Assembly (NCBI GenBank): GCA_965226435.1
Contig: CBDDCY010000009.1
Location: 248,001 to 312,000 of the forward strand
Reading direction: 5' to 3'
Origin: UBA6623 sp965226435
Lineage (GTDB): Bacteria; Acidobacteriota; Terriglobia; Bryobacterales; UBA6623
DNA length: 64,000 nt
The notes below the pieces were generated by a model. The model was not told the DNA's origin, did no database searches, and saw nothing but the letters and a program-made list of their open reading frames with translations. The stretch's first letter is position 1, and each line of letters begins with the position of its first letter. The translations under genes and the position numbers were made by a program. Shown here one piece after another: positions 46,849 through 55,082 of this stretch.

Positions 46849-48501
46849 TTGATCGATATCATCAAACGCCTTGAACTGCGCTTCACTGCGCTGTGTATGA
46901 TCTTGCTCGCTTCCGCGGCGGCGTGGTTATTGTTGACGCGCCCGGTTCATCGTATCGAAGGCGACTTTCTCGAACGCGAGGACAAGCGCCAAATCGATGA
47001 CTGGCTGCGAGAGCGAATCCGCGCCCCCATTGGCGACACGCGACGCCGGGCTTGCATCGCTCTAGGCCGCATCGGCGATCCCGAGACTCTCGATCTGCTG
47101 CTCGACGCGACCCGGGACCCCAGCCCGCGCGTGCGCGCCATGGCGGCGTTCGCTATCGGGCAAATCGAAGACTCGGAAACCCTTGCCCGGCTGGGTCGGA
47201 AACCCGACCCCGAGGCTACACGAGCTCTCCTGACTCTTCTCGGCGACCGCGAGCGAGGCGTCGTCGCCTACGCCGTCGAAGCGCTGGGCAAGATGCGCCG
47301 GCGGGAAGCGATGGGGGCCTTGCTCGGTACGCCCGCGCCGCTACCGATTACGTTAGCCGCGCTGGCCCGCATGAATGCTCATGAAGCGGTGCCGTGGATG
47401 AGCGAACTGTTGCGGTCCGACGATCAGGACGTCCGGCGGGCCGCGGGCAACGCATTGAACCGGCTTGACGTCAAGCCCGACGAGGATCTGACGAATAGAT
47501 TGATCAAGCGGGCTCGTGACCGAAACGCCAAGGTGCGCGCCGTCGCTTTGCAAGCCCTGGCTCGCGTCGACCCCGGGGACGAAGTTTTTCAAGCAGTCCT
47601 TGACGCCGTGAAAGACCGTGATCCGCTCGTGCGTGTCTGGGCCTACCGAGCGCTCGGCGCCCTGCGGCCGCCTGACGCGGCGTCCGTATCGGCGGCGGGC
47701 CTACGCGACGAAAACCCCAATGTAAAGATCGCGGCGGTTGTCGCTCTCGGCACCCTGGGCGACCGGCGCGCACTGCCGCTTGTACGGTCGCTACGCTTCC
47801 AGACCCATCCGCTCTCCTACGCCGCCGAGGAGGTGATGGCGCGGTTGGCGGCCGACGACGAAGAGTATTTTGCCGGTATCGAAGGTCTCCCGGTCGAGTA
47901 CGAAAGCGAAGCAGGGCGGGAAAGCTTTCTGCGGGCGCTCGATCAGGTCGGTTCCCCCCGGGCCAAAAAGCTGCTAGCGGAGCTGCGGTCCGCTGATCCG
48001 GATCCCGTGATCGACGACGGTCGTCCGCCTTCCGAGCAGCGGTTCGAGCCCGCCGACTACCAACGCATTGCGCGCGAGATGAATCGTCGACTGACCGTGC
48101 ATACGACGATCGGCGCGTTCGAAATCATTGTTCACTACGACGAAGCGCGCCTTACAACCGAGCATTTTGTCGCCTTGGTGCATGCGGGAGCTTTCGACGC
48201 GCAGCGCTTCGTTGCCGCCGACCCCACGCGCCTTGTCGAGTTCCGCGCCGACCGGCCCGCTGATCCGGTGAGGTTTCCGGCGCGGGTTCGCTGTGAGATC
48301 AACACCGAATTATTTACCCGCGGCAGCTTGGGGATGATCGCCGACCCAAGGGATTCAGGGGGCTACCGATTCTTTATCTCCCTGAAGGATCTGCCGGAGA
48401 TCGACGGTCGCTACACGAACTTCGGCCGCTTAGTTTCCGGCGACCGACTAGTCAGCGAAATCACGAGGGAAACAAGAATCCTGAAGATCACGATGCCCTA
48501 A
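46849..48501 (+). CDS. Membrane-anchored HEAT-repeat protein with cyclophilin-like domain
   Basis: A 550-residue protein. TTG 46849 sits 6 nt after an extended -10 box. A single N-terminal membrane helix (FTALCMILLASAAAWLLLT) anchors it. Residues 60-350 are at least six HEAT/PBS-lyase-like repeats (ARRRACIALGRIGDPETLDL, VRAMAAFAIGQIEDSETLA, VRVWAYRALGALRPPDAA). The last 150 residues resemble a cyclophilin-type peptidyl-prolyl isomerase (LTVHTTIGAFEIIVHYDEA, TTEHFVALV, GSLGMIADPRDSGGYRFFI, FGRLVSGD), although several catalytic positions look altered. A periplasmic folding role is inferred. Confidence 0.75.
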   Translation: MIDIIKRLELRFTALCMILLASAAAWLLLTRPVHRIEGDFLEREDKRQIDDWLRERIRAPIGDTRRRACIALGRIGDPETLDLLLDATRDPSPRVRAMAAFAIGQIEDSETLARLGRKPDPEATRALLTLLGDRERGVVAYAVEALGKMRRREAMGALLGTPAPLPITLAALARMNAHEAVPWMSELLRSDDQDVRRAAGNALNRLDVKPDEDLTNRLIKRARDRNAKVRAVALQALARVDPGDEVFQAVLDAVKDRDPLVRVWAYRALGALRPPDAASVSAAGLRDENPNVKIAAVVALGTLGDRRALPLVRSLRFQTHPLSYAAEEVMARLAADDEEYFAGIEGLPVEYESEAGRESFLRALDQVGSPRAKKLLAELRSADPDPVIDDGRPPSEQRFEPADYQRIAREMNRRLTVHTTIGAFEIIVHYDEARLTTEHFVALVHAGAFDAQRFVAADPTRLVEFRADRPADPVRFPARVRCEINTELFTRGSLGMIADPRDSGGYRFFISLKDLPEIDGRYTNFGRLVSGDRLVSEITRETRILKITMP

Positions 48502-48510
48502 GCGTCGGGG

Positions 48511-48753
48511 CTAGGTATCCGGTTCGCCGCCGGTCATTTTGGCCAGAACTTCGTCGAACAGAGCGGCCTTCTTGCCGACTTTCTTTTTCTTCGTTCCACC
48601 CTTGCCGTGACGATACTTGTGTTCGTGGTAGCAAGTTCGGCAACAAACTTTCGCCGGCGCATCGTCAACGAGCGCAACGACGGAATGGTTGGTCAACATA
48701 CGACACTTCGAACAATGGTCGTCGATAATGTCGCCCAGGCGGGTTTCAGCCAT
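48511..48753 (-). CDS. Small zinc-ribbon protein
   Basis: An 80-residue protein with two CxxC pairs, CSKC (14-17) and CRTC (about 38-41, preceded by another Cys), then a highly basic tail (HEHKYRHGKGGTKKKKVGKKA). It looks like a nucleic-acid-associated zinc ribbon; similar small genes are common in Acidobacteriota, with no assigned role. A GGAG sequence lies 9 nt before ATG 48753. It converges with the HEAT-cyclophilin gene and diverges from the sulfatase. Confidence 0.65.
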   Translation of the reverse strand: MAETRLGDIIDDHCSKCRMLTNHSVVALVDDAPAKVCCRTCYHEHKYRHGKGGTKKKKVGKKAALFDEVLAKMTGGEPDT

Positions 48754-48865
48754 CGGGTGGCTCCAAGAGGGGGAAGCCCATTATCGCAATAAGCGTTTCC
48801 GGAGGCAACAATGGTGTTGTTTTCCGATCCCCGCGCGACTCGCACCGGCAAAGGCCCCGCTCGGC

Positions 48866-48871
48866 TACAAT
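48866..48871 (+). promoter_or_regulatory. -10 box TACAAT, leaderless-type, for sulfatase 48880
   Basis: GGCTACAAT ends 8 nt before ATG 48880, so transcription probably starts at the start codon. Confidence 0.5.
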
Positions 48872-48879
48872 AGGCCGTC

Positions 48880-50409
48880 ATGAATCGCCGTTCCTTTTTG
48901 CAGTCGGCCGCGGGGGCGGCCTCGGCGACCGCCATGGGCGGACTTTCTTGCGGCGGCGAAGATCGTCCTCCCAACGTCGTCGTTTGTTTCACGGATCAAT
49001 TTCGAGCTTTCGAGGCGGGCTGCTATGGGCATCCCGTAATCGACACGCCTCATATCGATAGCTTGGCGGAGACCGGTTTTCGTTTCGATGTCGGCGTGAC
49101 CAACAGCCCGGTATGCTCGCCGGCACGCGCCAATCTGCTGAGCGGACAATACGCCCGCACGTCAACAGGGTCGATTGAGAACGTCGGTTCGATCGGGACC
49201 GAGCGGACGCGCTTCCCCGACCCCACGATGCCCGAACTGTTTCGCGACGCCGGTTACGAAACCGCCCACATCGGTAAGTGGCATGTTCACAATGACCCGT
49301 TCTTGCTTGGCTTCGATTACGCCTATTACCCGGTCGAGATCCCGCACCGCTACTACGGCCGCGCCATGCGCGAAGCCCGGCGCGAGGAAGGCCGTCTCTC
49401 GACCGAAACCGGGGAAGAGAACGTCATCGAGGGCTTTATGCCGCAAGCCGCGAGCGACAAGATGCGGCAATATGTTCGCGAAAACAAAGACCAGCCGTTT
49501 CTGTTGAACTACAGCATCTCGTTGCCGCATGTGCCGATCGGTCGGGGCAACATTCCCGATAAATACGTCGGGCTCTATGATCGAGAAGATGTCATTTTGC
49601 GCGACAACGTCTTCCGCAACGGAGCGATGTCACACGACGAGTGGTGGTTCAAGATCTACACAATTTGGGACTATTTTTGGCGCACTCGCGGCGGGGGCGG
49701 CGGCGAGTTAGAGTCGGACCGGCTGCCCGAGGGCTTTGACCTGCGGGACCTGACGGCTCTCTATTACGACGCGATCGCCTGCACCGACGACCTGGTCGGC
49801 GAGTTGATGACAGCCCTCGAGGAAAACGGCGTCGCCGAAAACACAATCGTCGTGTTTTCGTCCGATCATGGGGACCTGCTCGGCAGCCACGACGCGTACA
49901 ATAAAGACCGCATCTGGGAAGAAGCGATTCGGGTCCCGATGATCTACCATTTCCCCAACGGCTGGGGGCACGGGGAAACCGACAAGCAGGTTGCTTCGAA
50001 TATCGATATTTTGCCGACGGTACTCGATACTTGTGGTGTGCCGATTCCCGAACACGTTCAAGGTCAGAATCTGTCACCTGTGATTCGAGGAGAGCGCGAA
50101 ACCGCCGACCGCGATTACACCATGATCGAAGTGAAAGGGTACTCCTGCTGCGACTGGGTGCTGCCGCGGTCGCAAATGGGTATCCGCACGCCGACCCACA
50201 AGTACGGCATCGAACTCGAGGAAGACGAGCGAGCCGTGCGTGACGACCGTTGGCTTTTCCACGACTTGCGCGGCGACCCTTTTGAGTTGGAAAATCTTGC
50301 TAAGGGCGCCGAGCAAGCCGAGTTGGCGGCGGATTTGCGACAAACGGTAATCGACTGGCACGAAGCGACCCCCTGGATACCGGTGCGCGACAATCTACCC
50401 GAGCTCTAG
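48880..50409 (+). CDS. Sulfatase, Tat- or lipoprotein-exported
   Basis: A 509-residue sulfatase. MNRRSFLQSAAGAAS is a twin-arginine-like leader and GLSCGG at 21-26 is a possible lipobox. The formylglycine Cys is residue 79 in CSPAR, followed by ANLLSGQYART. The first metal motif is degenerate (VVCFTDQFRAFE instead of a DD pair), while SSDHGDLLGSHDAYNKDR near 327 is standard. It belongs to the choline-sulfatase/arylsulfatase-like side of the family rather than that of 2662 or 9602. Substrate unknown. Confidence 0.9.
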   Translation: MNRRSFLQSAAGAASATAMGGLSCGGEDRPPNVVVCFTDQFRAFEAGCYGHPVIDTPHIDSLAETGFRFDVGVTNSPVCSPARANLLSGQYARTSTGSIENVGSIGTERTRFPDPTMPELFRDAGYETAHIGKWHVHNDPFLLGFDYAYYPVEIPHRYYGRAMREARREEGRLSTETGEENVIEGFMPQAASDKMRQYVRENKDQPFLLNYSISLPHVPIGRGNIPDKYVGLYDREDVILRDNVFRNGAMSHDEWWFKIYTIWDYFWRTRGGGGGELESDRLPEGFDLRDLTALYYDAIACTDDLVGELMTALEENGVAENTIVVFSSDHGDLLGSHDAYNKDRIWEEAIRVPMIYHFPNGWGHGETDKQVASNIDILPTVLDTCGVPIPEHVQGQNLSPVIRGERETADRDYTMIEVKGYSCCDWVLPRSQMGIRTPTHKYGIELEEDERAVRDDRWLFHDLRGDPFELENLAKGAEQAELAADLRQTVIDWHEATPWIPVRDNLPEL

Positions 50410-50825
50410 ATGCTAGTCTCTTACTAGGCCGAATGCTCTTCACTTAAGGATTCTATAGAGAGCGAACCGCCGTTGTTTCGTCGCGGACACGACATAAGCA
50501 ATGAGGTGGACGAAGCCCTGAGCCCATGTTCAGGGGCTCCTGGCGGAGCCTGAGGACGAGAGTTGATCGAACCCAGACAAACTCATGAACGCGCGGCAAT
50601 TCATGAATTCAGGCTCCTGCCGCCCTTTCAGGGCTCCGCCGGGTGGGGGATTCTACCCAGGGTTCCGCCTTCGGCTCGACCCTGGGCTACATTCCCGCCG
50701 CCGCTTCGCGGCTCAAGAGGTTTGCGGTCTTGTCGGACAAAGTTTTGGATGTCGAGAACACGTCAGGATCGTTACGTGAAGGGTATTGTTACTAGGCCGC
50801 GCCCGCCGCGGCTGTTTTCGATTCG
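50410..50825. other. Hairpin-rich non-coding stretch
   Basis: No gene is seen. At 50656-50686 a repeat-like hairpin (CCCAGGGT..ACCCTGGG with an inner CCGCCTTCGG) and further palindromes (near 50516-50540) are reminiscent of dispersed palindromic repeats in planctomycete-type genomes. A promoter for the gene at 50826 may lie near TATTGT at about 50780. Confidence 0.45.
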
Positions 50826-51521
50826 ATGGGAACCCAAGCCCGCATGAGCTCCTCATCGGCCACCGCGCCGGATCCGCTCCTTGACCAATTCTGGGAAAAG
50901 GGTTTGGTGTTGATGGGTGATCGCGTGCGCGAGGAATACGCGCTGCGGACCCCGATTTTCATCGACCTGCGCCACAAGCTCTATGACGATTTGCAGGTTC
51001 TCTCGGATTTAGGCCGCGCGCTCTACGAAAAGGTCATTGCCGTCGCTCAACAGGAGGGCCATGGCGCGGTCGCCCAACAAGTGATCGGTATCCCCGATAC
51101 CGCGACGCCGCTCGCGCTGGCCGCCGCGCTGGCTTCTCGCGACACGCCGTCGCCGGTGGGCTACGGTCAGATGCGCAAGAGACCGGCGTCCTATCCAGGC
51201 GGACGTTCCGGCGGCAGCAGTTATATGGGCACAATCGATCCCGGGCGGCAGGTAACTCTGATCGACGACGTGATGGCGTCGGGAAAAACGAAGCGCTGGG
51301 CGATCGAGGAGCTGCGAAAAGAAAGCCTCGAAGTCGCGCGCATCTTGGTCGTCGTGGACCGCGAGCAAGGCGGCCGCGCCAAACTCGGTGAATCGCCCTG
51401 CCCGATGTACAGCCTGTACACGATCACCGAATTGATTCAGTATTACGCCGAGACCGACAAGGTCGATGCCGAAACGGCTCGTCGAGCGCTCGATCACGTC
51501 CACGCCAAGCGTTTCGCATAG
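50826..51521 (+). CDS. Orotate phosphoribosyltransferase-like enzyme
   Basis: A 231-residue type I phosphoribosyltransferase. The PRPP-binding loop VTLIDDVMASGKTKRWA (near 142-158) is diagnostic. MRKRPASYPGG replaces the usual catalytic loop K/R pattern of PyrE (MRKxxKxHG), and a domain of OMP decarboxylase is absent. ITELIQYYAETD matches the helix following the last strand in PyrE. ATG 50826 or the ATG 18 nt later are both possible starts. Most likely it makes orotidine 5'-phosphate in pyrimidine synthesis, but the altered loop leaves specificity open. Confidence 0.75.
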   Translation: MGTQARMSSSSATAPDPLLDQFWEKGLVLMGDRVREEYALRTPIFIDLRHKLYDDLQVLSDLGRALYEKVIAVAQQEGHGAVAQQVIGIPDTATPLALAAALASRDTPSPVGYGQMRKRPASYPGGRSGGSSYMGTIDPGRQVTLIDDVMASGKTKRWAIEELRKESLEVARILVVVDREQGGRAKLGESPCPMYSLYTITELIQYYAETDKVDAETARRALDHVHAKRFA

Positions 51522-51560
51522 AAGCACCGGGGTACGTATCGGCTTCGACGCGTATCGCGC

Positions 51561-51566
51561 TATATT
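51561..51566 (+). promoter_or_regulatory. -10 box TATATT, leaderless-type, for gene 51573
   Basis: TATATT is 6 nt before ATG 51573. No convincing -35 hexamer is visible. Confidence 0.45.
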
Positions 51567-51572
51567 CACTGC

Positions 51573-53387
51573 ATGCCCTCGCCTGCCTCGACGTCACGAC
51601 TCGATCGGGCCGAGAATCTGCTGTCCATCGCAATTCTCGGGGCGATGGCGCTGTTGCCCATGATTGAAGTGGTGGGCCGTGCGGTTTTCGGGCGCGGGAT
51701 TTCCGGCTCGATTCCGCTGGTGCAACACTTGACGCTTTGGATCGCACTGGCCGGAGCGGCCCTGGCTTCGCGTTCCGATCGCCACCTGGCGCTTTCAACG
51801 CAGAGTTTTCTCCCGGAACGCTTCCAGGGGCCGGTGCGGTTGTTCACCTCGACGTTGGCCTTCGGCATCGTGTCGTGTCTGGTCGCGGCGAGCGTGGACT
51901 TGGTTCTGATCGAGCGCCTCGCGGGAGACATTGTCGCCTGGGGCATTCCACGCTGGTTCTTCTTGGTGGCGCTGCCGGTCGGGTTCGGTGCGGTGGCGGT
52001 CCGAACACTGCTTCATGCCGCCGATTCAGTTAAGGGGCGGCTGATCGCTCTCAGCGGGCTTGCGATTCCGCTTGTGTTCGGGTTTTGGGAGCCGCTGATC
52101 GATATCGATTTGGTCCTCCCGCTGAGCCTGGTGATCCTCGCCGCAACGGTTCTGGGGATGCCGATCTTCACGGCAATCGCGGGAGCGGCGCTGTTGCTCT
52201 TCTTCTACGATTTCACGCCGGCGAACGCAGTGCCGGGCGAGACCTATCGTCTTAGCTCGTCTTCGATGTTGCCGGCGATTCCGTTGTTCGCGTTGGGGGG
52301 CTATATCTTGGCCGAGGGCGGATCGAGTAAGCGACTGATGCGCCTTTTCTCGGCGTTCGTCGGCTGGATGCCGGGTGGCCTGGCGATCGTAACCACTTGC
52401 GTGCTGGCTTTCTTTACGCCACTGACGGGCGCATCGGGAATTACGATTCTTTCGATGGGCGGACTGCTGTTGCCGGTGTTGACCGAATCGCGCTACCCGG
52501 AGAAAACTTCGGTCGGGCTGGTGACAGTTTCGGGGTCGATCGGCTTGTTGTTTTTCCCGAGTCTGCCGGTAATCCTTTACGGCTATTACGCGAACCAGCC
52601 GATTGATCAGCTCTTTGTCGCGGGCTTGATTCCGGGGATTTTGCTGGTCGCAGTGGTAGCGGCTTGGGGGGCGCAGCGGGGCTGGTCGCAGGGGGCGAAA
52701 CGAACACCCTTCGATTGGCGCGAGGCTCGCTCGGCGCTGTGGGAGGGCAAGTGGGAGCTGATGCTGCCGGTCGTCATTCTGGGGGGCATCTTGGGCGGGC
52801 TGACGACGTTGGTGGAAGCGTCGGCGCTGACGGTGCTTTACGCTCTCGGAACCGCATGCGTGGCCCATCGCGACCTGAGCGTGAGGAAAGATCTGCCGGG
52901 CGTTTTCGCCGAGTGCGCCACTCTGGTCGGCGGTTTTATGATCATCTTGAGCGTGGCGCTCGGGTTTACGCAGTATTTGATCTTGGCCGAGATCCCGACG
53001 GCGGCGCTCGACTGGGTGAGGGCGCATATTGATTCGCCGATCGTTTTTCTGCTGGCGCTGAACGTCCTGCTGATCATCGTCGGAGCGCTGATGGACATCT
53101 ACTCGGCGATCGTGGTCATTGTGCCGTTGATTTACCCGATGGCGGCGTCTTACGGAATCGATCCGATTCACTTGGGGATCATTTTTCTAGCCAATATGGA
53201 GTTGGGGTATTTGATGCCGCCCATGGGCGAGAATCTCTTCCTCGCGTCTTTTCGATTTAACAAGCCGTTGACCGAGGTTTATCGCTCGACGTTTCCGTAT
53301 ATGGTGATCTTGTTGGCCGCGGTTCTGTTGATTACCTACGTGCCGGCGTTGTCGTTGGGGTTGGTGGAGTTGGTGGGGTTGCGGTGA
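51573..53387 (+). CDS. TRAP transporter permease, fused small and large subunits
   Basis: A 604-residue inner-membrane protein. Residues 1-150 resemble the four-helix DctQ subunit (LLSIAILGAMALLPMIEVVGRAVFGRG, WIALAGAALASRSDRHLAL). From about 175 to the end is a DctM-type permease (LGMPIFTAIAGAALLLFF, PLFALGGYILAEGG, LTGASGITILSMGGLLLPVL, MELGYLMPPMGENLFLASF). Fused QM proteins import carboxylates or related anions with sodium, using a periplasmic DctP receptor. No DctP gene is present in the window. Confidence 0.9.
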   Translation: MPSPASTSRLDRAENLLSIAILGAMALLPMIEVVGRAVFGRGISGSIPLVQHLTLWIALAGAALASRSDRHLALSTQSFLPERFQGPVRLFTSTLAFGIVSCLVAASVDLVLIERLAGDIVAWGIPRWFFLVALPVGFGAVAVRTLLHAADSVKGRLIALSGLAIPLVFGFWEPLIDIDLVLPLSLVILAATVLGMPIFTAIAGAALLLFFYDFTPANAVPGETYRLSSSSMLPAIPLFALGGYILAEGGSSKRLMRLFSAFVGWMPGGLAIVTTCVLAFFTPLTGASGITILSMGGLLLPVLTESRYPEKTSVGLVTVSGSIGLLFFPSLPVILYGYYANQPIDQLFVAGLIPGILLVAVVAAWGAQRGWSQGAKRTPFDWREARSALWEGKWELMLPVVILGGILGGLTTLVEASALTVLYALGTACVAHRDLSVRKDLPGVFAECATLVGGFMIILSVALGFTQYLILAEIPTAALDWVRAHIDSPIVFLLALNVLLIIVGALMDIYSAIVVIVPLIYPMAASYGIDPIHLGIIFLANMELGYLMPPMGENLFLASFRFNKPLTEVYRSTFPYMVILLAAVLLITYVPALSLGLVELVGLR

Positions 53388-53441
53388 AGGCCGAGAGCCG
53401 TGGGAATATCGCCTTGGCCGGCGCCGAAGGTAAGCGAATCG

Positions 53442-54797
53442 CTAGACGATCCCCACCGCGTGCAGGAAGACGAACGTAATCGCCACCGGCACGAGAAACT
53501 TCAGCAGCAGCACCCAACCTTTGTAAAAGACCGCCAGTTTAGTTCCATTCAAGAATTGACGGTGGCGGATGGCTTCGTCCATCTTCCAAGCGGTGAACAG
53601 CGAAATGCCCAGCCCGCCGAGGGGGAGCATCCAGTTCGACGCCAGGAAGTCGGCCGTGTCGAACCAATTCATTCCGAAAATCGCCGCGAAGTCGTCTCCA
53701 AAAAGAGCGGTTCCTCCGGTCAGGGCCGACGGAACGCCGAAAAGCCATACCAGTCCTCCGGCCATCAGCGTGGCGTTCCGACGATTCCAGCCGCGTTCAT
53801 CGATGAAATAGGAGCAAGTCACTTCGAGCATGGATATCGCGCTGGTCACGGCCGCGAAAACCAGTAGGCCGAAGAAAATAAAGGCGAACACCGCTCCACC
53901 GGTCATCTGGCTCAGAGCGATCGGGATGCTGATGAATACGAGCCCGGGACCGGCCGAAGGCTCCAACCCAAAGGTGAAGATGATCGGAAACAGCACCATG
54001 GCCGCGAGAATCGCGATCAGCGTGTCGAGAAAGGAAATCGTGATCGAAGCCGAAACGATGTCGTCGTCCTTACGCAGGTAGCTGCCATAGGTCAGCATCG
54101 ACCCCATGCCCAGACTCAGCGAAAAGAAAGCATGTCCCAACGCCTCCAAAACGCCTTCCGCCGTCAGTTGATCGGCGTGGAAACCAAAGACAAAATCGAC
54201 ACCCTTGTCGAAGCCTTCGAGCGTAAAGGACTTGATCAACAAGGCGATGAGCATCAGGAAAAGCGCCGGCATCAAGATGCGCGACCATCGTTCGAGTCCC
54301 TTGGACACCCCGCCGGCGACGACGGCCATGGTGATCGCCATGAAGAGGACGTGCCAGAAAAGGTTGAGTCCCGGCGACGCAAACAAATCGTTGAAAGTCG
54401 CCTCCAAGCTTTGCGGATCAGCCCCGCTGATCGCGCCGGTGATTGCCAGCCAGGCATAGTGGAGAGACCATCCCGCGACGATACTGTAGAAGGAGAGAAT
54501 GACGAACGAAGACGCCACCCCCAGCCACCCGAAGGCTTGCCAGCCACTACGCGGGCCGCTCAACTCGCGCACCGCGCCGACCGGCGATTTCTGGGTCGAA
54601 CGTCCCAGCAAAATCTCCGCCACCATCACCGGCAGACCGACCAATAGGATGCACGCCAAGTAGACAAGGACGAACGCCCCGCCTCCGTTCTCTCCCGTGA
54701 TGTAGGGGAATTTCCAGATGTTCCCCAACCCGACGGCCGAACCGGCGGCGGCCAGGATGAAACCGGCGCGGGAACCCCACTGTGCTCGTTGTGCCAA
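53442..54797 (-). CDS. Neurotransmitter:sodium symporter family protein
   Basis: A 451-residue LeuT-fold symporter driving amino-acid uptake with sodium. The TM1 signature GSAVGLGNIWKFPYITGENGGGAFVLVY (about 16-43) includes the unwound substrate and Na+ site. A TM6 region SLSLGMGSMLTYGSYL and about 11-12 helices agree with the family. The start is TTG 54797 with a GAGG ribosome site 8 nt upstream. It is divergent from the S9 peptidase, a sensible pairing of peptide cleavage and amino-acid import. Confidence 0.93.
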   Translation of the reverse strand: MAQRAQWGSRAGFILAAAGSAVGLGNIWKFPYITGENGGGAFVLVYLACILLVGLPVMVAEILLGRSTQKSPVGAVRELSGPRSGWQAFGWLGVASSFVILSFYSIVAGWSLHYAWLAITGAISGADPQSLEATFNDLFASPGLNLFWHVLFMAITMAVVAGGVSKGLERWSRILMPALFLMLIALLIKSFTLEGFDKGVDFVFGFHADQLTAEGVLEALGHAFFSLSLGMGSMLTYGSYLRKDDDIVSASITISFLDTLIAILAAMVLFPIIFTFGLEPSAGPGLVFISIPIALSQMTGGAVFAFIFFGLLVFAAVTSAISMLEVTCSYFIDERGWNRRNATLMAGGLVWLFGVPSALTGGTALFGDDFAAIFGMNWFDTADFLASNWMLPLGGLGISLFTAWKMDEAIRHRQFLNGTKLAVFYKGWVLLLKFLVPVAITFVFLHAVGIV

Positions 54798-54967
54798 AGC
54801 GGTACCTCGTTACCGGGAGACGGCGTACTCAGAAGGCGCCGCGGGAGAGCCCAACCTCTCCTCGATCCTGCGAAAACCGCAAAGATAGCATAGTCGGGAG
54901 AGATTTCGGCATAGTGTGGGCCGGTCCCCCGGAACGTTCGATCCGGACGCTTCTCACGTTGACCTCC

Positions 54968-54973
54968 TATACT
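54968..54973 (+). promoter_or_regulatory. Possible -10 TATACT for the S9 peptidase
   Basis: TATACT in the 285 bp divergent region, about 110 nt before the chosen start; a TTGACC lies too close upstream to be an ideal -35. Confidence 0.3.
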
Positions 54974-55082
54974 GGATGGCGCGTTCGAGCCGGCGCGGCC
55001 GCGAGTGAACCGGAAGCGCAACGGGTTCCGGGGTCGCCTGTCAACGAATCGGCGCGTCCCCGGAAGACAGCACTTCGTCACG

